Notes: generated by a model from the sequence alone, not told the origin. Counted from the stretch's first letter, positions 26,510 to 35,751 are shown. The stretch is DNA of 64,000 bases from Pacificispira sp033344895 (GCA_965229685.1 OZ245920.1:1922001-1986000), one strand, 5' to 3'. Numbers and translations: made by a program.

Positions 26510-28702
26510 TCACTCCTCATCCGCGATGAGGGTTGCATAGGTCCCGCCGGCCCCGATCAGGGCGTCATGAGTGCCGCGTTCGACGATCCGGCCGCGAGAC
26601 AGCACGATGATCTCGTCGCAGTCCCGGATCGTCGAAAGGCGATGGGCGATGATCAGGCAGGTGCAACCACGCCGCCGCAGATTGTCGTCGATCGCCTTCT
26701 CCGTCACCGTATCCAGTGCCGCGGTCGCTTCATCCAGGATCAGGATACGCGGGTCCTGTGTCAGGGCACGGGCGATTTCCAGACGCTGGCGCTGCCCGCC
26801 GGAGAAATTCGTCCCCCCTTCCTCCACATGGCATTCGAGCTGGCCGGACCGGCTCATGACCTCGTCGCGAATCTCGGCATCTGCCAACGCCCGCGTCAGT
26901 TCCTGCGCGGAAACGTCATCGTCCCAGAGCGTTAGATTTTCACGGACAGTCCCATCGAACAGAAATATGTCCTGGTCGACATAGGCGACCGAGCCGGCAT
27001 GGACGTGCCTCGGAATCCGTTCCAACGGATGTCCATCCACCGCGACAGTCCCGCTCCACGGCTCAAGAAGCCCGGCGGCGATCCGTCCGATCGTCGACTT
27101 GCCACTGCCCGACCCGCCGACCAGCGCGACACGGGACCCGGGCGCCACGGAAAGGGAAATTCCGTCCAGCAATGGCGGGTCGAGCGGGCTATACCCGAAA
27201 GTGACATCCGTCAGGACCAGTTCCCCATTCAGAACCGGCGGCCCCTGCCATTCGGATTCCGGCGGAGACGGCGCCGGCATGGGATGCGCTTCGATATCGT
27301 CGAGCCGCGCAATGTCACCACGCACACGCTGCAACTGCCCGCCGAGATCGACCAGCGCGCCGATCGGTGTGACAAAACTGAGCATCAGAGACTGGATCGC
27401 AACGATCGAGCCGATGGACAGAGCCCCTTCCATCACGCGCATGCCGCCGATGCCCAGGATCGCCGCGGTGGTCAACGCACCGGTCAGAACCGGTGACGCG
27501 GTCAGCAAGACATTTGTCAGACCGATCACCCGCTGCGAATCCAGCATCTTCGCCTGATATCCGGCCCAAGTCCGGAAGGCGTCGTTCTCCATGCCGCTGG
27601 TTTTCAGGTTTTCCGAAGAACGGATACTGCCGACCGTTGCCGCGGCGAGCTTGCCGCTATCCGCCATCAGCGCGCGATTAATATCCACCCGGCGGCGGGA
27701 AAGGACTTTCAGCAGGATCAGGTTTGCCGCTGCCAGGGTGAAACCGACCGCCGACATCATCCAGTCATAGACGGCGATGGCCAGTCCGTAAAAGACGACC
27801 ATCCCCAGATTCATCACATTTGTCGCCAGTTGCCCCGATAACAGCATGGCAATCCTGTCATTCGCCGCCATGCGGTCGGCCAGGTCGCCGGCATGCCGTT
27901 GAGCGAAGAATGCAGCAGGCAAATGGATCAACCGCCATAGGAAGCGGGACGCCATGGTCAGAGCCAGCTTGGTCTCCAGCCGCAGAAGGTAGCGTTGCTG
28001 CAACCAGGTGAAGGCGCCACGCAGCATTCCCGCTACGACGATCCCGATCACCAGCGGAACCAGCCAGCTTTCCTTCTCGTCGACCAGAATCTCATCGACG
28101 AATATCTTTGAGAAACCGGCAATCGCAATGCCGGGAATGACGAGAGCCAGACTGGCCAGAACGACGAAGGCGAGCGCCGAACCGGACGATCGGAGCCGCT
28201 GCGCCAGAATACCGATCAAGCTGGACTGCGCTCCTTGCTTCCGGAAGTCCGGACCGCGCTCGAATGCCAGTACCACACCCGTGTAATACTCACCGAACTC
28301 GTCCAGAGGAAGCCTGCGAGGGCCGGACGCGGGGTCATTGATATAGGCGTATCCCCGCCGTATCCCCTCAAACACCACGTAGTGATTGAAGTTCCAGTGG
28401 ATAATGGAGGGGACCGGCAAGTCCGGCAGCGCTTTCGGTTCCTTCTTGAAGCCCTTGGCGGATAAACCGAAGCGCCGTGCGGCCTTCAAAAGGTTGCTGG
28501 CCTTGCTCCCGTCCCGGGTGACTCCCGCCGCCACCCGCAGCGCATCAATGGATTCCCAACGGCCGTAATAGCCGAGCACCATGGCAAGGCACGCAACGCC
28601 ACATTCAACGCCGGTCATCTGCAGGACGGTCGGAGTCCGCGCCCGGTTGCCAAACAGCCGCCGCCGTGCATGGCCTTTGATGCTTTTCAGTGCTGTCGTC
28701 AT
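26510..28702 (-). CDS. NHLM-type bacteriocin ABC transporter, peptidase C39 and ATP-binding protein (ABC1)
   Basis: 730 residues. An N-terminal C39 double-glycine peptidase has Q28, catalytic C34 (TGVECGVACL), H107 (HWNFNHYVVFEG) and D123 (INDPASG). Six transmembrane helices and an ATPase follow, with GGSGSGKST, FSGGQRQRLEIARAL, ILILDEATAALD and IAHRLSTIRD. Such proteins cut the leader of a ribosomal peptide at a GG or GA site while exporting it. The active site is complete, so a peptide substrate is expected, yet none is recognised next to it. It starts 3 bases after the HlyD gene. Confidence 0.9.
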   Translation of the reverse strand: MTTALKSIKGHARRRLFGNRARTPTVLQMTGVECGVACLAMVLGYYGRWESIDALRVAAGVTRDGSKASNLLKAARRFGLSAKGFKKEPKALPDLPVPSIIHWNFNHYVVFEGIRRGYAYINDPASGPRRLPLDEFGEYYTGVVLAFERGPDFRKQGAQSSLIGILAQRLRSSGSALAFVVLASLALVIPGIAIAGFSKIFVDEILVDEKESWLVPLVIGIVVAGMLRGAFTWLQQRYLLRLETKLALTMASRFLWRLIHLPAAFFAQRHAGDLADRMAANDRIAMLLSGQLATNVMNLGMVVFYGLAIAVYDWMMSAVGFTLAAANLILLKVLSRRRVDINRALMADSGKLAAATVGSIRSSENLKTSGMENDAFRTWAGYQAKMLDSQRVIGLTNVLLTASPVLTGALTTAAILGIGGMRVMEGALSIGSIVAIQSLMLSFVTPIGALVDLGGQLQRVRGDIARLDDIEAHPMPAPSPPESEWQGPPVLNGELVLTDVTFGYSPLDPPLLDGISLSVAPGSRVALVGGSGSGKSTIGRIAAGLLEPWSGTVAVDGHPLERIPRHVHAGSVAYVDQDIFLFDGTVRENLTLWDDDVSAQELTRALADAEIRDEVMSRSGQLECHVEEGGTNFSGGQRQRLEIARALTQDPRILILDEATAALDTVTEKAIDDNLRRRGCTCLIIAHRLSTIRDCDEIIVLSRGRIVERGTHDALIGAGGTYATLIADEE

Positions 28703-28705
28703 CGA

Positions 28706-29983
28706 TCAGAAGGTCCAACCGGACCAGAATCCGATGCCGGTATGCCTGCGGATGAATGGCACGATCAGATTGGCCGGCGGGTCCTCGGAAACCGTGATTT
28801 CCGCCTCCAGCGTCGTCCCGGCTGTGATCGGCACCGGCGGTCCCGTCCCCGATGTCCAGCGGTAGCCGCTGGTCGTCTGGACATCGGATATCAGGTCCAC
28901 CCGTGCCGCATAGGGCGCACCTTCTTCGGAATAGGCCCCGACCAGTTGTTCGTTCTGCAGGATGCTCAACATGCCGTCCCGCGTCGCCGGATAGTCCGAA
29001 ACCTCGATTACCCGACCCAGCAGGGCACCAAATTCCTCCTTCTTCACGGTTGACGGTGAAAGATGCACCGTCATGCCCGGCACGACGCGCTTCCCGTCCT
29101 TCGTTGGAACGAACATCATCGCCTGGAGAACTTGACCGTCCGTAGCAATGCTGGCGATTGCGGTGCCGCGTTGGACCACGGCGCCTTCAAAAATCTTGAG
29201 TTCGGTCACCCGCCCCGATGTCGGTGCCAGGATGCGCGCTTCCTGGGTCAGCCGGGCGTCAAGTTCACGGACACGGTGTCGGGCCTCGTCGACCCGCAAA
29301 TCGACTTCCGTCAGGCTCTTGGCGTGCGCCGTATGAAGGCTCAGCAATTCGGATTCAAGTTCCAGAATGCGATTCCGGGCGGTGCTGATATCCTGCAGGG
29401 ACGCATTGTATTCGGCGGTCTTTGTGTCCAACTGGTCCCGTGTCGCATATCCTTTCGCCGCCAGTGCCGCCAGATTGTCCAAACCGGCCGACAGCGATTC
29501 CGCGCGCGCCTGCGCGGCCCGAATGATCCCTTCCTGCGCGGCCTTCTGCTTTTCAAAGTTGCCGGACTTCAGTTCAACTTCCTGATCGTAGTTCCTCTCC
29601 AGGACCGCGCGTTCGCGTAGCCTCCCGGCCAGAACCTCACGCGCGCTCTCGGCCTCCTGACGGAGTGCATCCTGTTCCAGGACGGCTATCTCCTGGCCTT
29701 TCACAACCACATCGTTCTGATCGACCAGCAGCGCGACGACGGTTCCGCCGGATGGCGCCATGGCATCGAGAATGCGCCCGCCCGAGGTCACAAAAATGCC
29801 CTTCCCCGAGACCTGGTCCGGAATCTGTCCGAAAATTCCCCATCCGACGATCCCCGTCAGCAGCATCAGCAAAGTCAACAGCGTGACCCAGCCGAACGGA
29901 TCGGATACCGGCACGACCCGATCCAACTGCTCAGGCGATGAAAGCCTGTCCAACGCTGCCTGACGGAATATCTGCCGTGCCAT
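28706..29983 (-). CDS. NHLM-type HlyD/membrane-fusion secretion protein
   Basis: Periplasmic adaptor for the two ABC proteins, about 425 residues. The N-terminal segment IFRQAALDRLSSPEQLDRVV is characteristic of NHLM-system HlyD proteins. One membrane helix follows (about 40-62), then a lipoyl-like half (SGGRILDAMAPSGGTVVALL) flanking a long coiled coil (about 115-250), and a beta-barrel with the other lipoyl half (ILAPTSGRVTELKIFEGAVV). I chose the ATG at 29983, after AAAGGTGG, over upstream TTG and ATG codons. First gene of the exporter operon, divergent from an AraC gene. Confidence 0.88.
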   Translation of the reverse strand: MARQIFRQAALDRLSSPEQLDRVVPVSDPFGWVTLLTLLMLLTGIVGWGIFGQIPDQVSGKGIFVTSGGRILDAMAPSGGTVVALLVDQNDVVVKGQEIAVLEQDALRQEAESAREVLAGRLRERAVLERNYDQEVELKSGNFEKQKAAQEGIIRAAQARAESLSAGLDNLAALAAKGYATRDQLDTKTAEYNASLQDISTARNRILELESELLSLHTAHAKSLTEVDLRVDEARHRVRELDARLTQEARILAPTSGRVTELKIFEGAVVQRGTAIASIATDGQVLQAMMFVPTKDGKRVVPGMTVHLSPSTVKKEEFGALLGRVIEVSDYPATRDGMLSILQNEQLVGAYSEEGAPYAARVDLISDVQTTSGYRWTSGTGPPVPITAGTTLEAEITVSEDPPANLIVPFIRRHTGIGFWSGWTF

Positions 29984-30238
29984 GTGGTCCGCCACCTTTC
30001 GCGCCACATCCCGCGCCATGGTGATGAAAGCCGGGATAACCAATTGCAAACTGGTTGGATTCTAGCATCGCAGGGGGTTCAGACGGTTGGCTGCACTTGT
30101 CTGAATGTCTCGAAAGCATTGCGTGAAGGTTTCGACGGGCAGCCCAACCGACGATATCGGCCATTTCTTGAATATTCATGGCCAGGAACCTGTTAGGCTA
30201 TCGATGAGCCGTGGAATCCATCACCCGGAATTGGGCGC

Positions 30239-31255
30239 ATGAATCAGATCGTTGATGACAACAACCCCATTCCCATCCCACGGCTGAGCTTCGACACCCA
30301 GAGTTTCGGTGCGAACGATCGGCTGGATGCCTGGCGTGAGAATATGGGCGTCTTCTTCGATCTGTCGGCAGTCGATGGCGGGCGTCAGGAAAGCATCGCG
30401 CGGGCGCGGATCGACGCCTGCAGCATGGCCGGTACGGTTTTCGGTGTAACCACGGCCGACGCACAATTGTTCCAGCGTTCCGAACAGCGTGTCGCACGGG
30501 ACGAGATGGAGCACTTCCTGATCCAGGTCTTTCTTCATGGCGGCGGCCGGACGCGGGACGGTGAGACGATTCAGGCCGGCGACATGCTGATCATCGACCT
30601 GGATCAGCCGCACAGCATGGTAACGTCGGATTTTTCCAACCTGACACTTGTTCTGCCGCGCGAATTGCATCCCGCACTATCGGATATCCTGACCCGTCTG
30701 CATGCCAGGCGTCTGCCCAGCACCAGCCCGGTCATCCGGCTTCTCGCCAGCCACCTCCAATCAATCTGGCATAATGTCGGCGATATGACGGTGCAGGATT
30801 CAGGCGCGACGCTTAAAGGTACGATCGGGCTGATGGAATGCTGGCTGTCGCAGAGACAGTTCAGCGAGGATCTGTCGCCCGAGGTATCGTCCGGTCTCGC
30901 CAAATCCATCTTCCGTCACATTGACGCGCACATTGAAGAACCCCTTTCCCCTGAACATCTATGCGGTCTGTTCCGGATTTCCCGATCGCAGCTCTATCGT
31001 ATCTTCAAGCCCTATGAGGGCGTATCCCGCTATGTTTGGGAACGACGCATGGTGAAGGCCATGCGCATGCTGTCGAACCCGATTTTCAGCGAACTCGCTA
31101 TCGGAACCATCGCGTTCAAGTGCGGGTTCTCGACCGAACCGCATTTCAGCCGCTCCTTCAAGGAACGCTCCAACGCGCCGGGTGGAACGTACAAAAGCAG
31201 GGCCTCTGGTATGCACCAAGACTCAGGATCGTCACCTCCGCGGAAATCCATGTAA
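30239..31255 (+). CDS. AraC-family transcriptional regulator, 3' end altered by rearrangement
   Basis: 338 codons. An N-terminal AraC-binding-like domain (about 1-200) is followed by two helix-turn-helix motifs: SPEHLCGLFRISRSQLYRIF, and IGTIAFKCGFSTEPHFSRSF. After SFKER (about base 31168) the family-typical FG-x-(S/T)-P ending is not native: the DNA there reads in another frame as the middle of a decarboxylase. The last about 28 residues are therefore likely foreign, though the core DNA-binding domain is nearly intact. Its start lies 256 bases from the HlyD gene start and it faces away from that operon, so it is the candidate regulator of the exporter. Confidence 0.8.
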   Translation: MNQIVDDNNPIPIPRLSFDTQSFGANDRLDAWRENMGVFFDLSAVDGGRQESIARARIDACSMAGTVFGVTTADAQLFQRSEQRVARDEMEHFLIQVFLHGGGRTRDGETIQAGDMLIIDLDQPHSMVTSDFSNLTLVLPRELHPALSDILTRLHARRLPSTSPVIRLLASHLQSIWHNVGDMTVQDSGATLKGTIGLMECWLSQRQFSEDLSPEVSSGLAKSIFRHIDAHIEEPLSPEHLCGLFRISRSQLYRIFKPYEGVSRYVWERRMVKAMRMLSNPIFSELAIGTIAFKCGFSTEPHFSRSFKERSNAPGGTYKSRASGMHQDSGSSPPRKSM

Positions 31256-32079
31256 CCGTGACCAAGGCAGCAACGATTTTGGGTCTCGGAACAGATGCCA
31301 TTGAGACGGTTCCAACGGACGCCAATGGCGCGTTGCGACCCGACGCCCTGCCGGATCTCGATGCCCGCACGATCGTGGTTGCCCAGGCCGGAAATGTAAA
31401 CTCGGGCGCTGTGGATCCTTTCGACGCGATTGCAGCACGCACACGCCAGGCAGGAGCGTGGCTGCATATTGACGGGGCATTCGGATTGTGGGGCGCCGCG
31501 AGTGAAAAACGCCGCCATCTGTTCGCCGGTCTGGAACAGGCAGATAGTTGGGTTACCGATGGACACAAATGGCTCAACACCCCATATGACTGCGGCATGG
31601 CGATCTGCCGGCACCCGGAAGCGGTGCACGCCGCAATGGCGACAGTCGCCCCCTATTTGAAAGCAGGCGTGGTCGGACAGCCAAAAGACATGGTGCCGGA
31701 GTTTTCACGCAGCGCGCGCGCCATAGAGATATGGGCGGCCCTGCGCAGTCTCGGAAAAGACGGCGTGGAACACCTTGTTGAAACGTGCTGCGATCATGCC
31801 GTCTATCTTGCCCGAGGGTTGACGGAACGCGGGTTCAAAGTTCTGAACGACGTTGTCCTTAATCAGGTTGTTGCAACCCGGCCCGGAGAAGAAACCCGCA
31901 TGGGCGCTTTGGCAAAGGCCGTTCAGAACGGCGGCGACGCCTGGTTCGGGACCACAAACTGGAAGGGGGGGCCTGCCGTTCGGTTCAGCGTTTCGTCTTG
32001 GGCGACATCGCGCGCCGATATCGATCGGCTACTCGCCTCAATCGATCAAGCCTACCGCGATCTGGCGCCGAACACTTAG
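31165..32079 (+). pseudogene. PLP-dependent group II decarboxylase, 5'-truncated
   Basis: The frame reads TLQRAGWNVQKQGLWYAP, then ILGLG, HIDGAFGLWGAAS and the PLP-lysine motif DGHKWLNTPYDCG, all typical of pyridoxal-dependent decarboxylases of the aromatic-L-amino-acid/glutamate type. Only the C-terminal about 305 codons are present; family proteins are about 470 residues, so about 165 N-terminal residues are missing. The 5' edge falls inside the AraC gene in a different frame, showing that a deletion or recombination joined the two. No start codon with a ribosome site suits the remnant, so it is called a pseudogene. Confidence 0.8.
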
Positions 32080-32110
32080 CATTCATCCGAATTGCGAACG
32101 GCGCACAAGG

Positions 32111-32143
32111 GGCCCGCCCTAGTGAAAGGAGAAAGGACGGGCC
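32111..32143 (+). terminator. Hairpin after the decarboxylase remnant
   Basis: GGCCCG(C)CCT and AGG(A)CGGGCC arms with one mismatch around a 13-base A/G-rich loop, about 30 bases after the stop at 32079. No clear T-run follows. Confidence 0.4.
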
Positions 32144-32277
32144 GCACGCACGACAAGCGTCCCGGCCCTCCTCAACCGACTCCGCTTGCCCTCTCCCGGC
32201 TTGGGTATCGCGTCGTCACTAGCACCCATTCGAACATGGACGGAAACGTAACGATACCTGGCGCTCAAATGCAGTTT

Positions 32278-33447
32278 CTATTCCAACGCCTGTGCGATAT
32301 CGGCGAGTAGGTCGTCCGTGTCCTCAATGCCCGAAGCAAAACGGATCATCCCCGGCGTCAGTCCCTGGTCCTTCAGCGCGCTTTCCGGAAGACGCCCACC
32401 GAATAGCGCGGCAGGCTGAATCACAACAGATGTGACACCGCCGAGGCTGCTTGCGTTGTCTGCCAGCCGCAGTTTCTGAATGAAGCGCTGCCCCGCCTCG
32501 TATCCGCCGGCAAGATCGAACGTGAGCAAGCCGCCGAAGCCTGACATCTGCCGGCATGCCAGATCATGCTGCGGATGCGACGTCAGTCCCGGATAGTAGA
32601 CGGTCTGGACTGCCGGATGGTCCTGCAACATTTCGGCAATGGCCTGACCGTTGGCGTTGTGCCGACGCATCCGGAGGTCCAGCGTGCGCAATCCACGCAG
32701 GGCCAGCCAGGAGTTGAATGGGGCACCGACCGAACCCAGGGTCAGGCTCAGGTCCCAAACGCGCTCTACCAATTCGCGCGACCCGACAAGGGCACCACCA
32801 AGCAGATCGTGGTGGCCGCCGATATACTTCGAGATGCTGTGCATCACGAGGTCGACCCCGAATTCCGCCGGACGCTGATTGACCGGCGAGGCAAAAGTAT
32901 TGTCGCAGAAGGTCGCGATCCCGTGCTGTTTCGCCAAGTCGCACACGGCCGCCAGATCAGTGATATGCATCAGCGGATTGACCGGCGTTTCCATGACGAT
33001 CAACTTCGTGTTCGGCCGGATCGCCTGCTCGAACGCTGCTACGGAGGTCTGATCGACGCAGGTCGTCTCAATGCCATAGGACGGCAGCACCTTGTTCGCC
33101 ATTTCGCTGGTGCCGATATAGTGCGACCGCTGGGTGACGACATGATCACCGGCCCGTAGCAGCGCCAACATGGACGTGGAAATTGCGGCCATGCCGGACG
33201 CAAAAATCATCCCAGACTCCGCACCTTCCGCCTGCGCCAACAGCGAGATCAGGCGCGCATTGTTGGGATTGCCGCGCCTTGCATACAACCTGTGCCCCAG
33301 CGGCACCGACATGTCCTCGAAGCCCACCTCTTCGGTGATCCTGTAATTCAGGGATTGCTCGATCGGCGGCGACACACCGGTATCGCCGTCAAAATCACGG
33401 TCCCCGTATAGAAGTTGCGTCGCCAGCGTTTCCGTTCGGTTTTTCAT
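32278..33447 (-). CDS. Cys/Met-metabolism PLP enzyme (cystathionine gamma-synthase/methionine gamma-lyase-like)
   Basis: 389 residues with full fold of the gamma family. YARRGNPN holds the Tyr and Arg that contact PLP phosphate of the neighbouring subunit; CDNTFASP the PLP-nitrogen Asp; K207 in HSISKYIGGH is the Schiff-base lysine. Gamma-synthase, gamma-lyase and O-acetylhomoserine sulfhydrylase cannot be told apart by eye. It is divergent from a MocR regulator with an 87-base shared promoter region, which points to PLP- or amino-acid-linked control. Confidence 0.85.
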   Translation of the reverse strand: MKNRTETLATQLLYGDRDFDGDTGVSPPIEQSLNYRITEEVGFEDMSVPLGHRLYARRGNPNNARLISLLAQAEGAESGMIFASGMAAISTSMLALLRAGDHVVTQRSHYIGTSEMANKVLPSYGIETTCVDQTSVAAFEQAIRPNTKLIVMETPVNPLMHITDLAAVCDLAKQHGIATFCDNTFASPVNQRPAEFGVDLVMHSISKYIGGHHDLLGGALVGSRELVERVWDLSLTLGSVGAPFNSWLALRGLRTLDLRMRRHNANGQAIAEMLQDHPAVQTVYYPGLTSHPQHDLACRQMSGFGGLLTFDLAGGYEAGQRFIQKLRLADNASSLGGVTSVVIQPAALFGGRLPESALKDQGLTPGMIRFASGIEDTDDLLADIAQALE

Positions 33448-33496
33448 TGTTCGCTCCCGTCAGGTTTGAGTTGCGTTGACGGAAGCGCTAAGCGAT

Positions 33497-33530
33497 ATTG
33501 ATATATGGAGCAATTAAAACATTGATATAT
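33497..33530. promoter_or_regulatory. Direct repeats in the lyase/MocR divergent promoter
   Basis: Two exact copies of ATTGATATAT (33497-33506 and 33521-33530), 24 bases start to start, fill the space between the divergent genes. MocR/PdxR proteins often bind such direct repeats in the shared promoter. The second copy ends 4 bases before the regulator's ATG, so binding could block its expression. Confidence 0.5.
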
Positions 33531-33534
33531 AGCA

Positions 33535-34968
33535 ATGTGGATACCTGAACGGTTGGACCCGACCGGTCCCCGCTACCTGGCAATCGTCCGAGCGTTGGAA
33601 ACCGATATCGAAACCGGTGCGGCGCCGGTCGGTTTGCCGCTGGCTCCGCAGCGAGAACTGGCCTATCGCCTGGGTGTCAGTGTCGGCACCGTGGTACGAG
33701 CCTACGCCATTGCCCAGCAGCGAGGCTTGACCAGTGCCGCGGTCGGACGGGGTACTTTCGTTGCGGATCCGGCTGCCTTGTCGGGGATGCGTCATTTCGG
33801 TGATGGATCGGCGCCGTCTGCGAAGGCCGGACCGGACTCGATCGATCTGTCGGTCAATGTGCCACCCCTGGGACGGCAGGCGGAACGCTTCGGTCAGGCC
33901 CTGAATACCCTGGCATCATCCGGCGAATTGCCCGTCCTGATGCGCTACGGCAGTCATGTCGGCGCACCGCCGCACCGGGAAGCGATAGCGCAATGGATCG
34001 CCGAAACGACCGCGGGGCAGTTCCGGCCCGACCCGGCACTTATCGCCCTGTGCGCCGGCGCGCAGCAGGCAATCTGGGCCGTCTGCACCGCGCTCGACAC
34101 GCGCGGCACCACCATTCTGACCGAAGACGTCACCTATCCCGGCATCAAATCCGTGGCCGGCATACTGGGCAGCACGATCGAAGGGGTGGCCATGGATCGG
34201 GACGGGCTGGACCCGGCCGCCCTGGACGAAACCTGCAGGCGTACCGGCGCGCGGCTGCTCTATGTCATGCCGACATTGCAGAACCCGACCGGGGCAACGA
34301 TGCCCGACGCCCGGCGGCACCAGATCGTCGAGGTCGCGCGGCGGCACGATCTGATGATCCTGGAGGATGACGTCTATGGTTTCCTGCACCGATCCGCGCC
34401 GGCACCGATAGCCGCCCAGGCACCGGAACGGACATACTACATCAGCGGGCTGTCCAAGAGTGTCGCGCCCGGGTTGCGTCTTGGTTTCTGCGCCGTGCCT
34501 GCTTCGGTTCTGCCCCGGATCGAGGCCGCGCTGCGCGCCTGCAACTGGATGAGTTCGCCCTTTGTGGCCGAGATTGCCAGCCGCTGGGCCCGGGACGGCA
34601 TTCTGGCCGGCATTGTCGAAGAGAGACGGCGTGAAAGCGAAGTCCGGTTTCAGGTCGCCCAGGAAGTGCTTGGTGCGGATTACCCGGATATTGACTGGGA
34701 ACAGGCCCGCTTCCACCTCTGGATCCCGGCCGATAGCCAAGACGCGGCGCGCGCCGTTCACGACCAGGCCCGGAAATCCGGCATCCTGCTTATCCCCCCG
34801 GAATCCATCGTTGCCGGTCAGACGGCTGCCGCCGGCAACCGCATCTGCCTTGGCAGCGCGCCGAGCATTGCCACACTACGGGTCGCCCTTGAGCGACTGA
34901 GGGACGCGATCCCCGCCGCCGGAGTTTTGGGGGAAGCGGGTACCGACCCCTATCTGTCCAACATCTGA
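33535..34968 (+). CDS. MocR/PdxR-family regulator with GntR HTH and aminotransferase domain
   Basis: 477 residues. A GntR winged helix (about 10-80; RLGVSVGTVVRAYAIAQQRGL) is joined to a fold type I aminotransferase-like effector domain: NPTGA, ILEDDVYGFL, and the PLP lysine in YISGLSKSVAPGLRLGF. Such proteins sense PLP or amino-acid adducts. The N-terminus MWIPERLDPTGPRYLAI is typical of the family, so the ATG is trusted, yet no Shine-Dalgarno precedes it and the direct repeat lies right before it; leaderless translation is possible. Confidence 0.9.
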   Translation: MWIPERLDPTGPRYLAIVRALETDIETGAAPVGLPLAPQRELAYRLGVSVGTVVRAYAIAQQRGLTSAAVGRGTFVADPAALSGMRHFGDGSAPSAKAGPDSIDLSVNVPPLGRQAERFGQALNTLASSGELPVLMRYGSHVGAPPHREAIAQWIAETTAGQFRPDPALIALCAGAQQAIWAVCTALDTRGTTILTEDVTYPGIKSVAGILGSTIEGVAMDRDGLDPAALDETCRRTGARLLYVMPTLQNPTGATMPDARRHQIVEVARRHDLMILEDDVYGFLHRSAPAPIAAQAPERTYYISGLSKSVAPGLRLGFCAVPASVLPRIEAALRACNWMSSPFVAEIASRWARDGILAGIVEERRRESEVRFQVAQEVLGADYPDIDWEQARFHLWIPADSQDAARAVHDQARKSGILLIPPESIVAGQTAAAGNRICLGSAPSIATLRVALERLRDAIPAAGVLGEAGTDPYLSNI

Positions 34969-34993
34969 AATCGTTAAACGTCCAGGAGACACC

Positions 34994-35398
34994 ATGTTCA
35001 GCCATGTCACCGTCGGCACCAACAACATGCCCCTTGCCGAAGCATTCTATGACGCGCTTCTGACGCCCCTCGGTTTGAAACAGCGGCGGGTCGAACCCGA
35101 TGGCGGACCGGTCGCGAAATGCTGGATCGGTGACGCGTCTCTGCCCCGGTTCTATGTCTACACACCCTACAACGCCGACGCCGCGTCGCATGGCAATGGA
35201 TCCATGGTGGCCTTCCTGGCCGACACCCCGGAGCAAGTACGGGCGGCCTACGGCGCCGCGCTAGTGATCGGCGGCACCTGCGAAGGTCCGCCGGGGCCCC
35301 GCGCCTATGGCGACGGCTATTACGGCGCCTATCTGCGCGACCCGGACGGTAACAAAATACACATCGCCTGCCGCGATGATGTGGCGGACGGTGTTTAG
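34994..35398 (+). CDS. VOC-superfamily (glyoxalase-like) protein
   Basis: 134 residues in the two beta-alpha-beta-beta-beta units of the vicinal oxygen chelate fold (FSHVTVGTNNMPLAEAFYDALL at the start, AYLRDPDGNKIHIACR at the end). The His at position 4 and the late Glu/His positions could hold a metal. AGGAGA lies 6 bases before the ATG. It follows the MocR gene by 25 bases, so it may be co-transcribed. Substrate unknown. Confidence 0.8.
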   Translation: MFSHVTVGTNNMPLAEAFYDALLTPLGLKQRRVEPDGGPVAKCWIGDASLPRFYVYTPYNADAASHGNGSMVAFLADTPEQVRAAYGAALVIGGTCEGPPGPRAYGDGYYGAYLRDPDGNKIHIACRDDVADGV

Positions 35399-35419
35399 TC
35401 CGCGGGCATTATCCGCGGA
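35399..35419. terminator. Bidirectional hairpin between convergent genes
   Basis: TCCGCGG and CCGCGGA arms around a 7-base loop, directly after the VOC gene stop and overlapping the stop codon of the NIPSNAP gene. Confidence 0.45.
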
Positions 35420-35738
35420 TTGCGTTGACATCCCCTTCCAGCAACGGGCGCGTGAAATGACGGTCGTAACGCAGGATGCAGCGCGTCTCCTCGGCGTATC
35501 GATAGGCGGCCTGACAATCCGGGTCTTTCATACTGTCGCGGCGGTATCGCTCGTAGTCTGCAAGTGACGGGAAAGAGAAATGCGTGAAGGCAAGGTCGTT
35601 TGGCCCCTCATCGGGCAGAAAATAGCCGTGATGGGTGCCGCCGAACCGGGGGACCAACTCGATCCAGGCCTTCGAATAAGCCTCGAACTCCCGCAGTTTG
35701 TATGGGTCAATCGTGTAGACGACGGTACAAGTTATCAT
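35409..35738 (-). CDS. NIPSNAP-family protein
   Basis: 109 residues of the dimeric alpha+beta-barrel type (ITCTVVYTIDPYKLREFEAYSKAW as key region, RDSMKDPDCQAAY later). NIPSNAP proteins have no settled reaction. The ATG at 35738 follows GAGGGG and lies 13 bases after the bioB stop codon, so the gene can be read from the biotin operon; a longer frame upstream is bioB in another register. Confidence 0.75.
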   Translation of the reverse strand: MITCTVVYTIDPYKLREFEAYSKAWIELVPRFGGTHHGYFLPDEGPNDLAFTHFSFPSLADYERYRRDSMKDPDCQAAYRYAEETRCILRYDRHFTRPLLEGDVNAIRG

Positions 35739-35751
35739 CAGTTCTATCCCC

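Noticed and set aside
29931..30179. 82-codon minus-strand frame before the exporter genes (MNIQEMADIVGWAARR...), considered as the missing precursor peptide
   Set aside because: It runs 53 bases into the HlyD gene in another frame, has no good ribosome site, third codon positions are not GC-rich like its neighbours, and it has no Nif11- or NHLP-like leader or GG cut site.
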